Shown in pieces: positions 17,932 to 27,043 of a DNA stretch of 64,000 bases. Location of the stretch: assembly GCF_001571385.1 (NCBI RefSeq), contig NZ_BCNW01000001.1, positions 1,178,001 to 1,242,000 of the forward strand. The letters run 5' to 3'. Below the pieces are notes generated by a model. That model worked only from the letters and a program-made list of their open reading frames with translations, was not told the origin of the DNA and searched no databases. The translations under genes were made by a program, and so were the position numbers. Position 1 is the first letter of the stretch, and each line of letters opens with the position of its first letter. The DNA comes from Methanofollis ethanolicus (lineage in GTDB: Archaea > Halobacteriota > Methanomicrobia > Methanomicrobiales > Methanofollaceae).

Positions 17932-18447
17932 ATGAAACTCATACTCGCCATTGCACCGGATAGATTCCGCGACGAAGAACTCTTCGTCCCGCAGAAGGCA
18001 TGCGCCGAGGCCGGCGTGGAGACCGTGATCGCCTCGACGAAGACCGGCACATGCGAGGGGATGCTCGGCGGTGCGGCCGAAGCGACGGTGACTTTTGCAG
18101 AGGTCGCACCTGAGACGTATGACGGGATCGTCATCGCCGGCGGCATCGGGTCTCAGGACTTTCTCTGGGGCAACAACGATCTTATCGGTCTCGTGCAGGC
18201 CTTCGCCGCCGAGGGCAAAGTCGTCGCCGCGATCTGTCTCTCCCCGGTCGTCCTCGCCCGTGCAGGCGTGCTGAAAGGCAAGAAAGCGACCGTCTTCAAC
18301 AGCCCGAGATCGGCCAGCGAGATGAAGCGGGGCGGCGCGACACTCACGGACGATGCCGTCGTCGTGGACGGGCAGGTCGTCACGGCAAACGGACCCTTTG
18401 CCTCGGAGGCCTTCGCCGCCGCGGTCCTCTCCCTCCTCTCCCCCTGA
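17932..18447 (+). CDS. DJ-1/PfpI family protein
   Basis: A 171-residue single-domain member of the DJ-1/PfpI/class I amidotransferase-like superfamily. The nucleophile-elbow cysteine is in AAICLSPVVLARAG; the usual ICHGP is changed to ICLSP, so the residue after Cys is Leu, not the His that supports peptidase-type activity. The acidic residue pairing with it is probably in the N-terminal RFRDEELFVP segment, where DJ-1 has its conserved Glu. This pattern favours a DJ-1-like redox or glyoxalase/deglycase-type role over a PfpI protease, but the function is open. The ATG at 17932 gives the normal N-terminal beta strand MKLILAIAPD. Confidence 0.85.
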   Translation: MKLILAIAPDRFRDEELFVPQKACAEAGVETVIASTKTGTCEGMLGGAAEATVTFAEVAPETYDGIVIAGGIGSQDFLWGNNDLIGLVQAFAAEGKVVAAICLSPVVLARAGVLKGKKATVFNSPRSASEMKRGGATLTDDAVVVDGQVVTANGPFASEAFAAAVLSLLSP

Positions 18448-18570
18448 AGACCTCTTTTTCCCTCCCGCACGCCGCATCCGAAAGACGAAAGCGCGTGAAA
18501 GACTGTTTCCTGCAGAGATCCCTGAAGAGAAACAGCGCAACAGAGGATACTCCCGGCAATAAAGATAGGG

Positions 18571-21500
18571 GTGGCGGCAAATGGGAAATACATAACCATT
18601 ATAAGTGCTGATGGCTACCTCGTCCATACGGGACGTGGGAGCGGATATACTGTGGAGAGTTCGAACATTGACCGTCTGGAGTCAGGTATCTCCCACCTGC
18701 TCCTGACAATGGACCGATCGGGGGACGGCATCCTCATCAGCGGTCAGGAGAGGACGATCATCTACGCCAACGAGACCTTCGGCCGTATTTTTGGGCTCTC
18801 TCCCGGCGAAATCGTCGGGAGAGACGTCATGGAGGTCATGGAATCCGAACTTTCTCCCCTTTTTGAGGAACCGGAGTCCTTCAGGGTCAGGATCGAGGCG
18901 GTTTACCGGAAGTCCCGCGAGTGCAGGGGGCCGGAGTGGCCCTTGCGCGGTGTCGGGTCACGGTGGATTACCTACTCCAGTCACGTCATCTCCGGGAACG
19001 CACTGCAGGGCTTGAGACTCGACATCTTCCGCGAGATCACCGGGATCAAACAGGCCGAGGAGACACTCCTCCGGAACGAGAAGAGGCTGAAAAACCTGAC
19101 CACAGCCTGCGGCATATGTACCTGCACAACCGGGCCAGACCTTGCGGTCGTCACGGCCGACGAGACGTTCTGTGAGATGACAGGCACCAGAAAGGAGGCT
19201 GTCCGCGGGAAGAACATACGGGAACTCCTGCCCGGCACGGCGGCATCCGAAGTGGACGCACGCCTCGGCGAACTCTCCGCGGCGCAACCGACGGCCGTGG
19301 TCCCCTCGCCGGGCGGGGCATGGAGGCTCTGCGGCACCTTCTTCCCGGACGGCTCGCTCTCAGAGGTCCAGTGGGCATGGTGCAGGGAGAGGGAGATGCC
19401 CGGCGCAGCAGACGGCGCAGGTATGGACGCGTGGCCATCCTGCCTCTCCGCCCTTGCCGCCCTCGCCGCCCTCTGTATCGACGGAACGCGGGATGCCGGA
19501 GACGTCCTTGCAGGGGCCGCGCGCCTGGTGCTGGAGGCGGCCCCCTGGTCTTCCTGGATCGGGATAGAGGCCCCGGGCATACCCCTTGCCGAGGCAGGGC
19601 GCCGAAAAAAGAAAGATATAGAGACGATCATTCCCATCCCTCCGGACAGTGCCGGGGGGAAACTCCGCATCAGGCACGCGGCAGAAGAAGAGGTGCCCTC
19701 AGGTGGGGACGCCTTCCTCCACGCCGTCAGCGGAGTGATCGGGGTGTACCTCGGGGAGCAGACGGCGCTGGAGGCGGCGCGGCGGTCGGAGGTCACCTAC
19801 CAGACACTCCTTGAGACCACCGGGACCGCTACCTTCCTTCTCGACAACGAGGGGACTATCGTCAGGATGAACGCCGAGTTCGAGCGCCTCTTCGGGTATA
19901 ATGCCAACGATCTCAGGAACGGCTTCATGTGGACCTCCTGCGTCGACGAGGAAGACCGCCAGATGGTCAGACACTTCCACGAACTCAGGCGCGCCGGGGC
20001 CGGGGACATACCGAAGTCCTATGAATGCAGGGCATATGCAAAGGACGGCACCCCGAGAGATATGATCGTCAATGTCTCCCTCATCCCGGAGACCACATAC
20101 TCCATCATCTCTCTCATCGACATCACCGAGCAGAACGAGACCGAGGTCGAACTCAGGGAGAGCGAGCACCGCTATCGGCTGATCGCCGAGAACGCTACCG
20201 ACGTCATATTCACCCTTGACCCTGACCTCAGGTTCACCTATGTGAGCCCGTCGACCGAACGTCTCCTTGGTTGGCCTGCCGCAGGGCTGGTTGACCGCCC
20301 GGTGACCGACTGCTTCGCCGCGGGCGACGGCGACGTCTTCTCCGGGGCCGCATGCGAGATCCTGACGGTCGCAGACGACGGGGAACCCCTCGCGCGCGTC
20401 ATGGAACTGGAGGCGCACCGTCCCAATGGCAGTCGGGTCTGGGTGGAAGTGCGGATCAATCCCCTGCGTGCAGGTGACGGGTCGCCTGTCGGGGTCATGG
20501 GCGTCATTCACGATATCAGTGAACGTAAACACGCCGAAGAAAGGGAGATCCAGTACGTCAGAGAACTTTCATTCCTTTCCAGTGCGGCCATGGGATTCGT
20601 CGAATTGCCGCCCGAAGAGGAGATCTACCGCTATATCGCGGACCGCCTCTGCAGTCTCCTCGAAGGGTCACTCGCCATAGTCTCCCGGTACGACGACCTG
20701 GACACGACACTCACCGTGCGAGCGGTTTCCGGTATCGACGAGGACCACTCTCCCCGCCTCTACTCCCTGGCACGCAGTTGCAGGGGCATGACCGTCTCTG
20801 TCCCGGCCGACCTCATCGAAGACCTCGGCAGGGGCGTGGTCCTGCCGCTGGAAGGAAGAGGGAAGTCCAGCCTCCTCGCCGGACCGGTCGGTACGATTGT
20901 CGATACCTTCGCAAAAGGCACCGGCAGGAAAGAATATGTCATGGGGATTGCACGGGGCGACGAACTCTTCGGTTGCGTGGTCGTCGTTCTCAGGGATGAG
21001 GTCTGCCTGGAATCGGTCTCGACGATCGAGACCTTCGCCCACCTCTCCTCGGTGGCGCTCCAGCGGCGGCGTCTCGAGGTCGAACTCGAATCGACAAAAT
21101 CGCGTCTCCAGCACATCCTCTCCTCAAGCCCGGTGGCGATCTTCTCGGCGGAACCCTCGACCACAGGACGCGGGATGGGCCCGATCACCTTTGTGACCGA
21201 GAACATCACCGGCCTCATCGGTTTCGAGCCGCAGGAGATCCTCTTCGACTCCACATTCTGGTCCACCTACATCCACCCTGCTGACCGTCCGCGCGTCCAG
21301 GGCGAGGAATATAGTGCACTCCTCGAGGAGGGCAGGCGGACCTTCGAGTACAGGATCAGGCACAAGGACGGGAAGTACCGCTGGGTCCACTCTGAAGTAC
21401 GGGTAATCCGAAACGAAGAAGGGAAGGCAGTCGAACTCATCGGGTCGGCGATCGACATATCGGAGAGGAAGAGAATCGAAGAGGCCCTCAGGGTCATGGA

Positions 21501-23853
21501 CAGCGCTGTCACCTCCTCGATCAACCCGATCATCATCACCGATCTCGAGGGCGACCTCGTCTTTGCAAATCACTCAGCCCTGAAACAATGGGGCTATGAG
21601 GATATCCAGAAAGTGGTGGGAAAGCCGCTTGACCGGTTCTGGGTGCAAAAAAAGCAGATCGCCGAGATCCTCGACCGCATCGACAGGGACGGCGGATGGA
21701 TGGGCGAACTGGTCGGGAAGAAGAAGGGAGGAAAACGCTTCCATGCCAGCGTATCGGCAAACATGGTGACAGACGAGGAGAACGAACCTCTCTGCATCAT
21801 GCTCTCCTTCGCCGACATCACCGAGCGGATCGAGATCGAGGAGGAACTTGCGAAGTACCGGACGCACCTTGAGGAACTCGTCCTCGAAAGGACCGAGAAA
21901 CTGACCCGGGCAAACGAACTCCTCGGAATGGAGATATCGGAACGCAAACGCGCGGAAGAGCATGTACGGGCGCTCAGTTCGTTCAGGGAGAGTGTCATCG
22001 AGAACGCCATGATGCTCCTCACCGTCATCGACGAGGAAGGGGACGTGAGTGTCTGGAACAAGGCGGCGACCGAGATCACAGGGTTCGACCGGGACGAGAT
22101 GGTCGGAAAGCGCATCGATAGGGTCTGGGAGACACTCATCCCGGACACCGTCTCCAGAGACACTCTCACGCACGACATCCGTGAGAGGATCGCCTCCTGT
22201 GGACGGATCGAGAACATGGAACTCCTGATCCGGGCGAAAAATGGTGAGGCGAAAGTCCTTCTCTGGAATGCCCGGCCGCTCGCGGACAGCAGGAAGAGGG
22301 GGCTTGTCGTCCTCGCCGAGGACATCACGGCGCGCAAACAGATGGAGGAGGAGATCCGGGCGAGCGAGGCGCGCTACCGCGGCGTGGTCGAGGACCAGAC
22401 CGAATGGATCTGCCGGTTCGGGTCCGACCTGCACCTCTCCTTCGTGAACGAGGCGTGCTGCCGCTCCTTCGGCCGCAGCAGGGACGAGATACTCGGGTCT
22501 TCTGTCGCCGCACTCCTCCCCGAAGGCTGCGAAGATCTCTTTACTTCCCTTGCCGGGCGTTTTGCGGGTGGCCGGCAGAGCGTTACCCTTGAAGGCGCCG
22601 CCCGGCACCCTGACGGGGATGTGCGGTGGCACCAGTGGACGCTGCGGGCCATCTTCACCCCTGACGGTGACGTCTCGGAGTATCAGGCCGTCGGCCGCGA
22701 CATCACCGAGGTGAAAAAAGCCGAGGAGGAGTTTGTCAGGACAGAGAAACTCCTCTCCCTCTCCGAACTTGCCGGCGGGATCGCGCACGACTTCAACAAT
22801 ATTCTCACCTTGATCATGGGCAATCTCAACCTCGCAAGGATGAAACTCTCACCCGACGATTTCGTCTATCACCGCCTGACCGAGGCCGAGGCGGCGACGA
22901 TGCGGGCGGGCGAGATCACGCGGCAACTCTTCAGTTTCTCCGACAGGACAGAACCCCGGAAAGACACGCTGGATGTCGCCGACATCATCCGTGAAGCGGC
23001 AAATTACGCTCTCCGCGGCTCGAAGAGCACCTGCAGGCTCGACCTCGGGCCCGGGCCGATGCCGGTGGACGCCGACCCTGCCCAGATCCTCCAGGTGATC
23101 CAGGCACTGATCATCAATGCCGACCAGGCGATGCCCGGCGGCGGTGAAGTGACTATCGGGACACAGGTCGTGGAGGTGTCCGGGAACGACCCCGTCCCTC
23201 TTCCGATAGGTTCGTACGTGCGGATCACGGTGAAAGACGAGGGCGTCGGCATCCAGAAGGAGCATCTGGGGCGGATCTTCGACCCCTATTTCACGACCAA
23301 AAAGCATGGTTCAGGCCTCGGCCTTGCGGTCGCCCTGCCCATCATCAAGAATCACGGCGGCTGGATGGACGTGGCGTCCGAAACCGGCGCCGGGACAATC
23401 TTCTCCCTTTATCTGCCATCATCTGCACATAGTGTACATGCAGAGATGAAGCCCGAAGTCATAACGTCGGGCAGGATCGGGTCGATCCTGCTGATGGACG
23501 ACGAAGCAGGTATTCTTGAAACCACCAGCGACATTCTCCGGCATCTCGGCTACACGGTGACCACGGCACAGGACGGCGAAGAAGCGGTGACGCGCTTTGA
23601 GGAGGCGCTCAGAGAGGGGAAGCCCTTCGACGGTGTCATCCTCGACCTGACCGTGCCCGGCAGGATGGGCGGTGAGGAGACCTTCACCCGCCTCCGCGAA
23701 CTCGACCCGGCGGTGAAGGTGGTGGTATCGAGCGGCTACCTGAACGACCCGGTTGTCAGGAACCCGAAGACGTTCGGGCTCTTCGGGAGTATCGGGAAGC
23801 CATATCGAATCGACGAACTCTCCCGCATGCTGCAGGAACTCCTCAACGCCTGA
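18571..23853 (+). CDS. Giant soluble multi-PAS/GAF hybrid histidine kinase with C-terminal receiver
   Basis: A 1760-residue cytoplasmic sensor kinase with no transmembrane segment. Approximate order: PAS 40-160, PAS 176-275, degenerate GAF-like 285-400, PAS 408-530, PAS 531-655, GAF 656-845, PAS 846-970, PAS 971-1090, coiled coil 1090-1135, PAS 1136-1250, PAS 1255-1385, histidine kinase 1390-1620, receiver 1640-1758. The phospho-acceptor is His1406 in AGGIAHDFNNIL; the ATPase has GSGLGLAVALPIIKNHGG. The receiver Asp is residue 1692 in VILDLTVPG. The start is a GTG preceded by a weak ribosome-binding site, so the N-terminus could be shorter. There is no DNA-binding output, so it must signal through a partner. 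The TPR gene begins 75 bp downstream. Confidence 0.92.
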   Translation: MAANGKYITIISADGYLVHTGRGSGYTVESSNIDRLESGISHLLLTMDRSGDGILISGQERTIIYANETFGRIFGLSPGEIVGRDVMEVMESELSPLFEEPESFRVRIEAVYRKSRECRGPEWPLRGVGSRWITYSSHVISGNALQGLRLDIFREITGIKQAEETLLRNEKRLKNLTTACGICTCTTGPDLAVVTADETFCEMTGTRKEAVRGKNIRELLPGTAASEVDARLGELSAAQPTAVVPSPGGAWRLCGTFFPDGSLSEVQWAWCREREMPGAADGAGMDAWPSCLSALAALAALCIDGTRDAGDVLAGAARLVLEAAPWSSWIGIEAPGIPLAEAGRRKKKDIETIIPIPPDSAGGKLRIRHAAEEEVPSGGDAFLHAVSGVIGVYLGEQTALEAARRSEVTYQTLLETTGTATFLLDNEGTIVRMNAEFERLFGYNANDLRNGFMWTSCVDEEDRQMVRHFHELRRAGAGDIPKSYECRAYAKDGTPRDMIVNVSLIPETTYSIISLIDITEQNETEVELRESEHRYRLIAENATDVIFTLDPDLRFTYVSPSTERLLGWPAAGLVDRPVTDCFAAGDGDVFSGAACEILTVADDGEPLARVMELEAHRPNGSRVWVEVRINPLRAGDGSPVGVMGVIHDISERKHAEEREIQYVRELSFLSSAAMGFVELPPEEEIYRYIADRLCSLLEGSLAIVSRYDDLDTTLTVRAVSGIDEDHSPRLYSLARSCRGMTVSVPADLIEDLGRGVVLPLEGRGKSSLLAGPVGTIVDTFAKGTGRKEYVMGIARGDELFGCVVVVLRDEVCLESVSTIETFAHLSSVALQRRRLEVELESTKSRLQHILSSSPVAIFSAEPSTTGRGMGPITFVTENITGLIGFEPQEILFDSTFWSTYIHPADRPRVQGEEYSALLEEGRRTFEYRIRHKDGKYRWVHSEVRVIRNEEGKAVELIGSAIDISERKRIEEALRVMDSAVTSSINPIIITDLEGDLVFANHSALKQWGYEDIQKVVGKPLDRFWVQKKQIAEILDRIDRDGGWMGELVGKKKGGKRFHASVSANMVTDEENEPLCIMLSFADITERIEIEEELAKYRTHLEELVLERTEKLTRANELLGMEISERKRAEEHVRALSSFRESVIENAMMLLTVIDEEGDVSVWNKAATEITGFDRDEMVGKRIDRVWETLIPDTVSRDTLTHDIRERIASCGRIENMELLIRAKNGEAKVLLWNARPLADSRKRGLVVLAEDITARKQMEEEIRASEARYRGVVEDQTEWICRFGSDLHLSFVNEACCRSFGRSRDEILGSSVAALLPEGCEDLFTSLAGRFAGGRQSVTLEGAARHPDGDVRWHQWTLRAIFTPDGDVSEYQAVGRDITEVKKAEEEFVRTEKLLSLSELAGGIAHDFNNILTLIMGNLNLARMKLSPDDFVYHRLTEAEAATMRAGEITRQLFSFSDRTEPRKDTLDVADIIREAANYALRGSKSTCRLDLGPGPMPVDADPAQILQVIQALIINADQAMPGGGEVTIGTQVVEVSGNDPVPLPIGSYVRITVKDEGVGIQKEHLGRIFDPYFTTKKHGSGLGLAVALPIIKNHGGWMDVASETGAGTIFSLYLPSSAHSVHAEMKPEVITSGRIGSILLMDDEAGILETTSDILRHLGYTVTTAQDGEEAVTRFEEALREGKPFDGVILDLTVPGRMGGEETFTRLRELDPAVKVVVSSGYLNDPVVRNPKTFGLFGSIGKPYRIDELSRMLQELLNA

Positions 23854-23928
23854 GTGCCTGACGCCGGGAGAGGTAAACTTTTTTCACTACCCTTATTGGG
23901 GCGTGCGGTGAAGTACTCGCAATCACGC

Positions 23929-25761
23929 ATGACCGATCAACCACCAACCGATGCCGGGAAGGAAGCCTTCGCCCTCTATGAGGCAGGGAAGTACAGGGAG
24001 TCGATCGACCTGTGCACGCGCCTTCTGAAAGGCTCGGACGACACCTCCCTCGCGATACTCGTCGCCACAAACCTCTTTGCCCTCGCGGAATACAACGAGG
24101 CCGAGGCACACCTCAGGGACCTCCTCAGGAAGATGCCCGAGTCCTCGTACCTTCACAGTTTTCTCGGCCGGGTGCTCTCGGCGCGGGGGGACGGGCGGGC
24201 GGTCGCCGCCTATGCCCGGGCGGTCCAACTCGACCCGGCAAATGAAGAGGCTCTCAGGGCCTACGCGGCATATTTCTCCGGGAAACGCGACCAGATGTCG
24301 GCTATTCCGATCCTCTCCGCGCTCGCACGGGTCTCGGGAAAGAAGGATGATGCCCGCTCCCTCATCCGCGCCCTCATCGAGTGCGGCAGGGGGGAGGAGG
24401 CTCTCTCAGCCTACCAGGATCTCCTCGGCGGGACCGGGGCAGATGCCGAGTATATCGACGCCCTGATGGTCGCCGGTCGTCACCGGGACGCCGCGGCGGC
24501 ATCGGTCGAGACCTTCAGGAGGACAGGAGACCCGGCGTTCCTGCGGCAGTACCTCGCCGCCCTCTCTGCCTTCGACCGGCCTCAGGCCCTGAAGATCTTT
24601 CCCCGGTACCTCGGGGACATATCCGACAACGACCTTCTCTTCGACTATGTCCTCCTCCTCACGTCGGAGGGGAGGTGCCGCGAGGCCCTGGAGGCCTGTG
24701 AACGCCTCCTCGCCCGGAGCCCTCACCCGATCCACCAGCTCGTCGCCTGCGAACTCATCGCGGCGACAGGGCAGACCGAGCTTGCGAGGGAGTGCTACGA
24801 GGCATTGATCCGGGACGGGGTCGCCGGGATGGACGATCCCGAGACCCTGGAGATGTCCGTCGCCGCCTATGAACAGTTTCTCAGGAAGGCGTATTCTCCG
24901 GAGACCGTGCCGGCGTGCTACCTGGAAACCGTCTCCCGGGACCCGAACGTCGTCAGCCTTACGAGGACGGGCCTGTTCTATGCCTCATTCGGTGACATGG
25001 ACACGGCGCGGGACTGGCTGTACCGGGCGTACAGGCTTGACTTTCTCAACGGCGGGATCGAGTATGCACGGTTTCTGGCGCGGCAGGGCGAGACACGGGA
25101 GTGCGAGAAGATCCTCATTCATATTCTCACAAACACGCAGCGGACCGCCGACCTCGTGAAGGTGGCCGAGGCCGTCATCGGCGGTGACGAAGAGAGCGGG
25201 GCGGGGAGGCGGCGGCTCCTCGACGCGCTCGTCAGGAGGTTCTCGACCGAGACCGGCCACCTCGGCCCTGAGGGGACCGAGGTCTTTGCGCGGGTCTGCC
25301 TCCGTGCGGCCGGGGTGGCGCTGGCCGGGGGCGATTATGTGCGCTGCAAGGAGTACTGCCTCCACGGGCTGGACCTCTCCCGCACCTGCACGGACGCCTT
25401 CTTCGATGTCATATGGCGGTGTAAGGAGGCGACGGTCGCCGAGCTTCCGGTCTTTCCCTTTGAAGGCAGAGGCGGTGGGGTGGCTGCAGGTGCCAGTGCC
25501 GGCACAGCAGGAACCGACCTGAGCAAAAACGATGTCGAAGAGCCCGACCTGGGTCTTGACGAACGCGAAACAGCGCTGGTCGCCTTTTTACGCCAGCACC
25601 GCGAGACCAATGAGGAAGAACTCCGCAAGGTGCTCGGCACCCGCCGGGTGAGCGGTGTGGTCAATCGCCTGATCAAAAAAGCGAACGACGCCGGCGTCCC
25701 CCTGATCGAGAAACAGGGCATGGGCGAGCACGGCGAGATATATGTCTACTGCGGGAAGTGA
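23929..25761 (+). CDS. TPR-repeat protein with C-terminal winged helix
   Basis: A 610-residue protein of helical repeats. N-terminal TPRs are clear (AFALYEAGKYRESIDLCTRL; ALAEYNEAEAHLRDLL; VAAYARAVQLDPANEEALRA), and helical pairs continue to about residue 530. A linker rich in Gly and Ala leads to a C-terminal winged-helix-like domain (about 545-610, DERETALVAFLRQHRETNEE and LGTRRVSGVVNRLIKKA). I chose ATG 23929; GTG 23908 is an alternative. The stop lies 4 bases before the start of the BrxD-like ATPase gene, so these are an operon. It is likely a scaffold or DNA-binding partner of that ATPase. No named family is recognised. Confidence 0.85.
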   Translation: MTDQPPTDAGKEAFALYEAGKYRESIDLCTRLLKGSDDTSLAILVATNLFALAEYNEAEAHLRDLLRKMPESSYLHSFLGRVLSARGDGRAVAAYARAVQLDPANEEALRAYAAYFSGKRDQMSAIPILSALARVSGKKDDARSLIRALIECGRGEEALSAYQDLLGGTGADAEYIDALMVAGRHRDAAAASVETFRRTGDPAFLRQYLAALSAFDRPQALKIFPRYLGDISDNDLLFDYVLLLTSEGRCREALEACERLLARSPHPIHQLVACELIAATGQTELARECYEALIRDGVAGMDDPETLEMSVAAYEQFLRKAYSPETVPACYLETVSRDPNVVSLTRTGLFYASFGDMDTARDWLYRAYRLDFLNGGIEYARFLARQGETRECEKILIHILTNTQRTADLVKVAEAVIGGDEESGAGRRRLLDALVRRFSTETGHLGPEGTEVFARVCLRAAGVALAGGDYVRCKEYCLHGLDLSRTCTDAFFDVIWRCKEATVAELPVFPFEGRGGGVAAGASAGTAGTDLSKNDVEEPDLGLDERETALVAFLRQHRETNEEELRKVLGTRRVSGVVNRLIKKANDAGVPLIEKQGMGEHGEIYVYCGK

Positions 25762-25765
25762 GTTG

Positions 25766-27043
25766 ATGGACGGGAGAAAGACAGAGAGTATCGGGATCAT
25801 CAATGCGCTCAGGCGCGGGACTGTGCCTGCATCGGGGCTGGAACGTCTTGCCGTCGGCCTGTCGGTGGAAGAAGAGGTGATCGGCAGACAACTCGACTTC
25901 GCCGCATCGGGAGGGGCCGACATCAAATTCGTCTGCGGGGATTACGGGAGCGGGAAAACTTTCCTGGTGGCGCGGGCACTGGAGATCGCACGGGAAAAGA
26001 GGTTTGTCACCGCGCATGTGATGATCTCGGCAGACACCCCTCTCCACAAAGAGAGCGCGCTGTACTACCGGATCCTCTCGTCTCTCAGGACTGCGGAGCA
26101 CGAGAACGCGCTCAAAGAGATCGTGGACGACTGGATCTTCGCGATCGAGGAGAGGATCATCGAGGTTGACGGGGTCTCCGAGGAGGACGAGGCCCTGAAG
26201 ACCGGGACGGTGGAGAGGATCGAGGCGGCCCTTGCCGACATCTCGGCGGTGAACCCGGCCCTTGCGGCGGCGCTCCGCGTCTACTACACGGCAAACTGTG
26301 CCGGAGACTTCCCCCTTGCGCAGGCGGCGCTCGGTTGGCTCTCGGGCGAACCCCATGTCGGGAGGAGGTTCAGGCAGGCGGCCGGCGTGAAGGGTGAGGT
26401 GGACGAGGTCTCGGCGCTCGTATTTCTGCGGGGCTTTATGCGGATCATCAGGGCGGCCGGGTATGCCGGACTTGCAGTGGCGGTGGACGAGGTCGAGACG
26501 GTGCAGGCCCTGCCCTCGAACCTCCGGGCGAAGGGCTACGGCAACCTCCGCCAGATCGTCGACGCCGTCGACCGGGGGGAGATGCCGCACTGCTACTTCC
26601 TCTTCACCGGCACGCCGGCCTTCTTCGAGGGGTCGAAGGGGATACGCTCTCTGCCGCCCCTGTACGACCGCCTGAAGATCGTGGGCGCGGACGATTATGC
26701 CAACCCCCTCCAGGCGCAGATCCGCCTCCGTCCCTTCGACCTCCAGAAGCTGGAGGAAGCGGCCCTGAAGGTTTGCGAGGTCTATGCCGACGCCGCCGCA
26801 CCGGTGGACCGGAACCGCGTCTCCCACCGCTTTATGCAGGGGATGATCGACCGTGTCACGACGGGGTTCGGCGGGAGGGTGGACGTCATCCCCCGCATCT
26901 TCCTCCGCGAGTTCGTGGATGTGCTGGACAAGTGCGGGCTGTACGCGGAGTACGACCCTGCGGCCGCCTATGCCTTCGATAAGGAGAAAGTGAAGGGTGA
27001 CCTGAAGGAGGAGGAAGAGGCGGTGCTTGAGGTGGAGTTCTAA
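25766..27043 (+). CDS. BrxD-like (DUF2791) P-loop ATPase
   Basis: A 425-residue AAA-type ATPase closely resembling BrxD, the small ATPase of type 2 BREX defence systems. Walker A is CGDYGSGKTF with Lys64; Walker B is GLAVAVDEVETV with Asp241; a sensor-like strand follows in YFLFTGTPAFFEG; a candidate arginine finger is in LPPLYDRLK. The mid-region LGWLSGEPHVGRRF matches the family pattern. The start is ATG 25766, with GGGAAGTGAG just upstream. It lies 4 bp after the TPR gene, and its stop shares one base with the next start. There is no pglZ, pglX, brxC, or helicase nearby, so this is not a standard BREX locus. Confidence 0.85.
   Translation: MDGRKTESIGIINALRRGTVPASGLERLAVGLSVEEEVIGRQLDFAASGGADIKFVCGDYGSGKTFLVARALEIAREKRFVTAHVMISADTPLHKESALYYRILSSLRTAEHENALKEIVDDWIFAIEERIIEVDGVSEEDEALKTGTVERIEAALADISAVNPALAAALRVYYTANCAGDFPLAQAALGWLSGEPHVGRRFRQAAGVKGEVDEVSALVFLRGFMRIIRAAGYAGLAVAVDEVETVQALPSNLRAKGYGNLRQIVDAVDRGEMPHCYFLFTGTPAFFEGSKGIRSLPPLYDRLKIVGADDYANPLQAQIRLRPFDLQKLEEAALKVCEVYADAAAPVDRNRVSHRFMQGMIDRVTTGFGGRVDVIPRIFLREFVDVLDKCGLYAEYDPAAAYAFDKEKVKGDLKEEEEAVLEVEF

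Noticed and set aside
18981-19796. Minus-strand open frames inside the large PAS kinase
   Set aside because: Shadows of the PAS coding sequence; Ser/Arg/Pro-rich and without domains.
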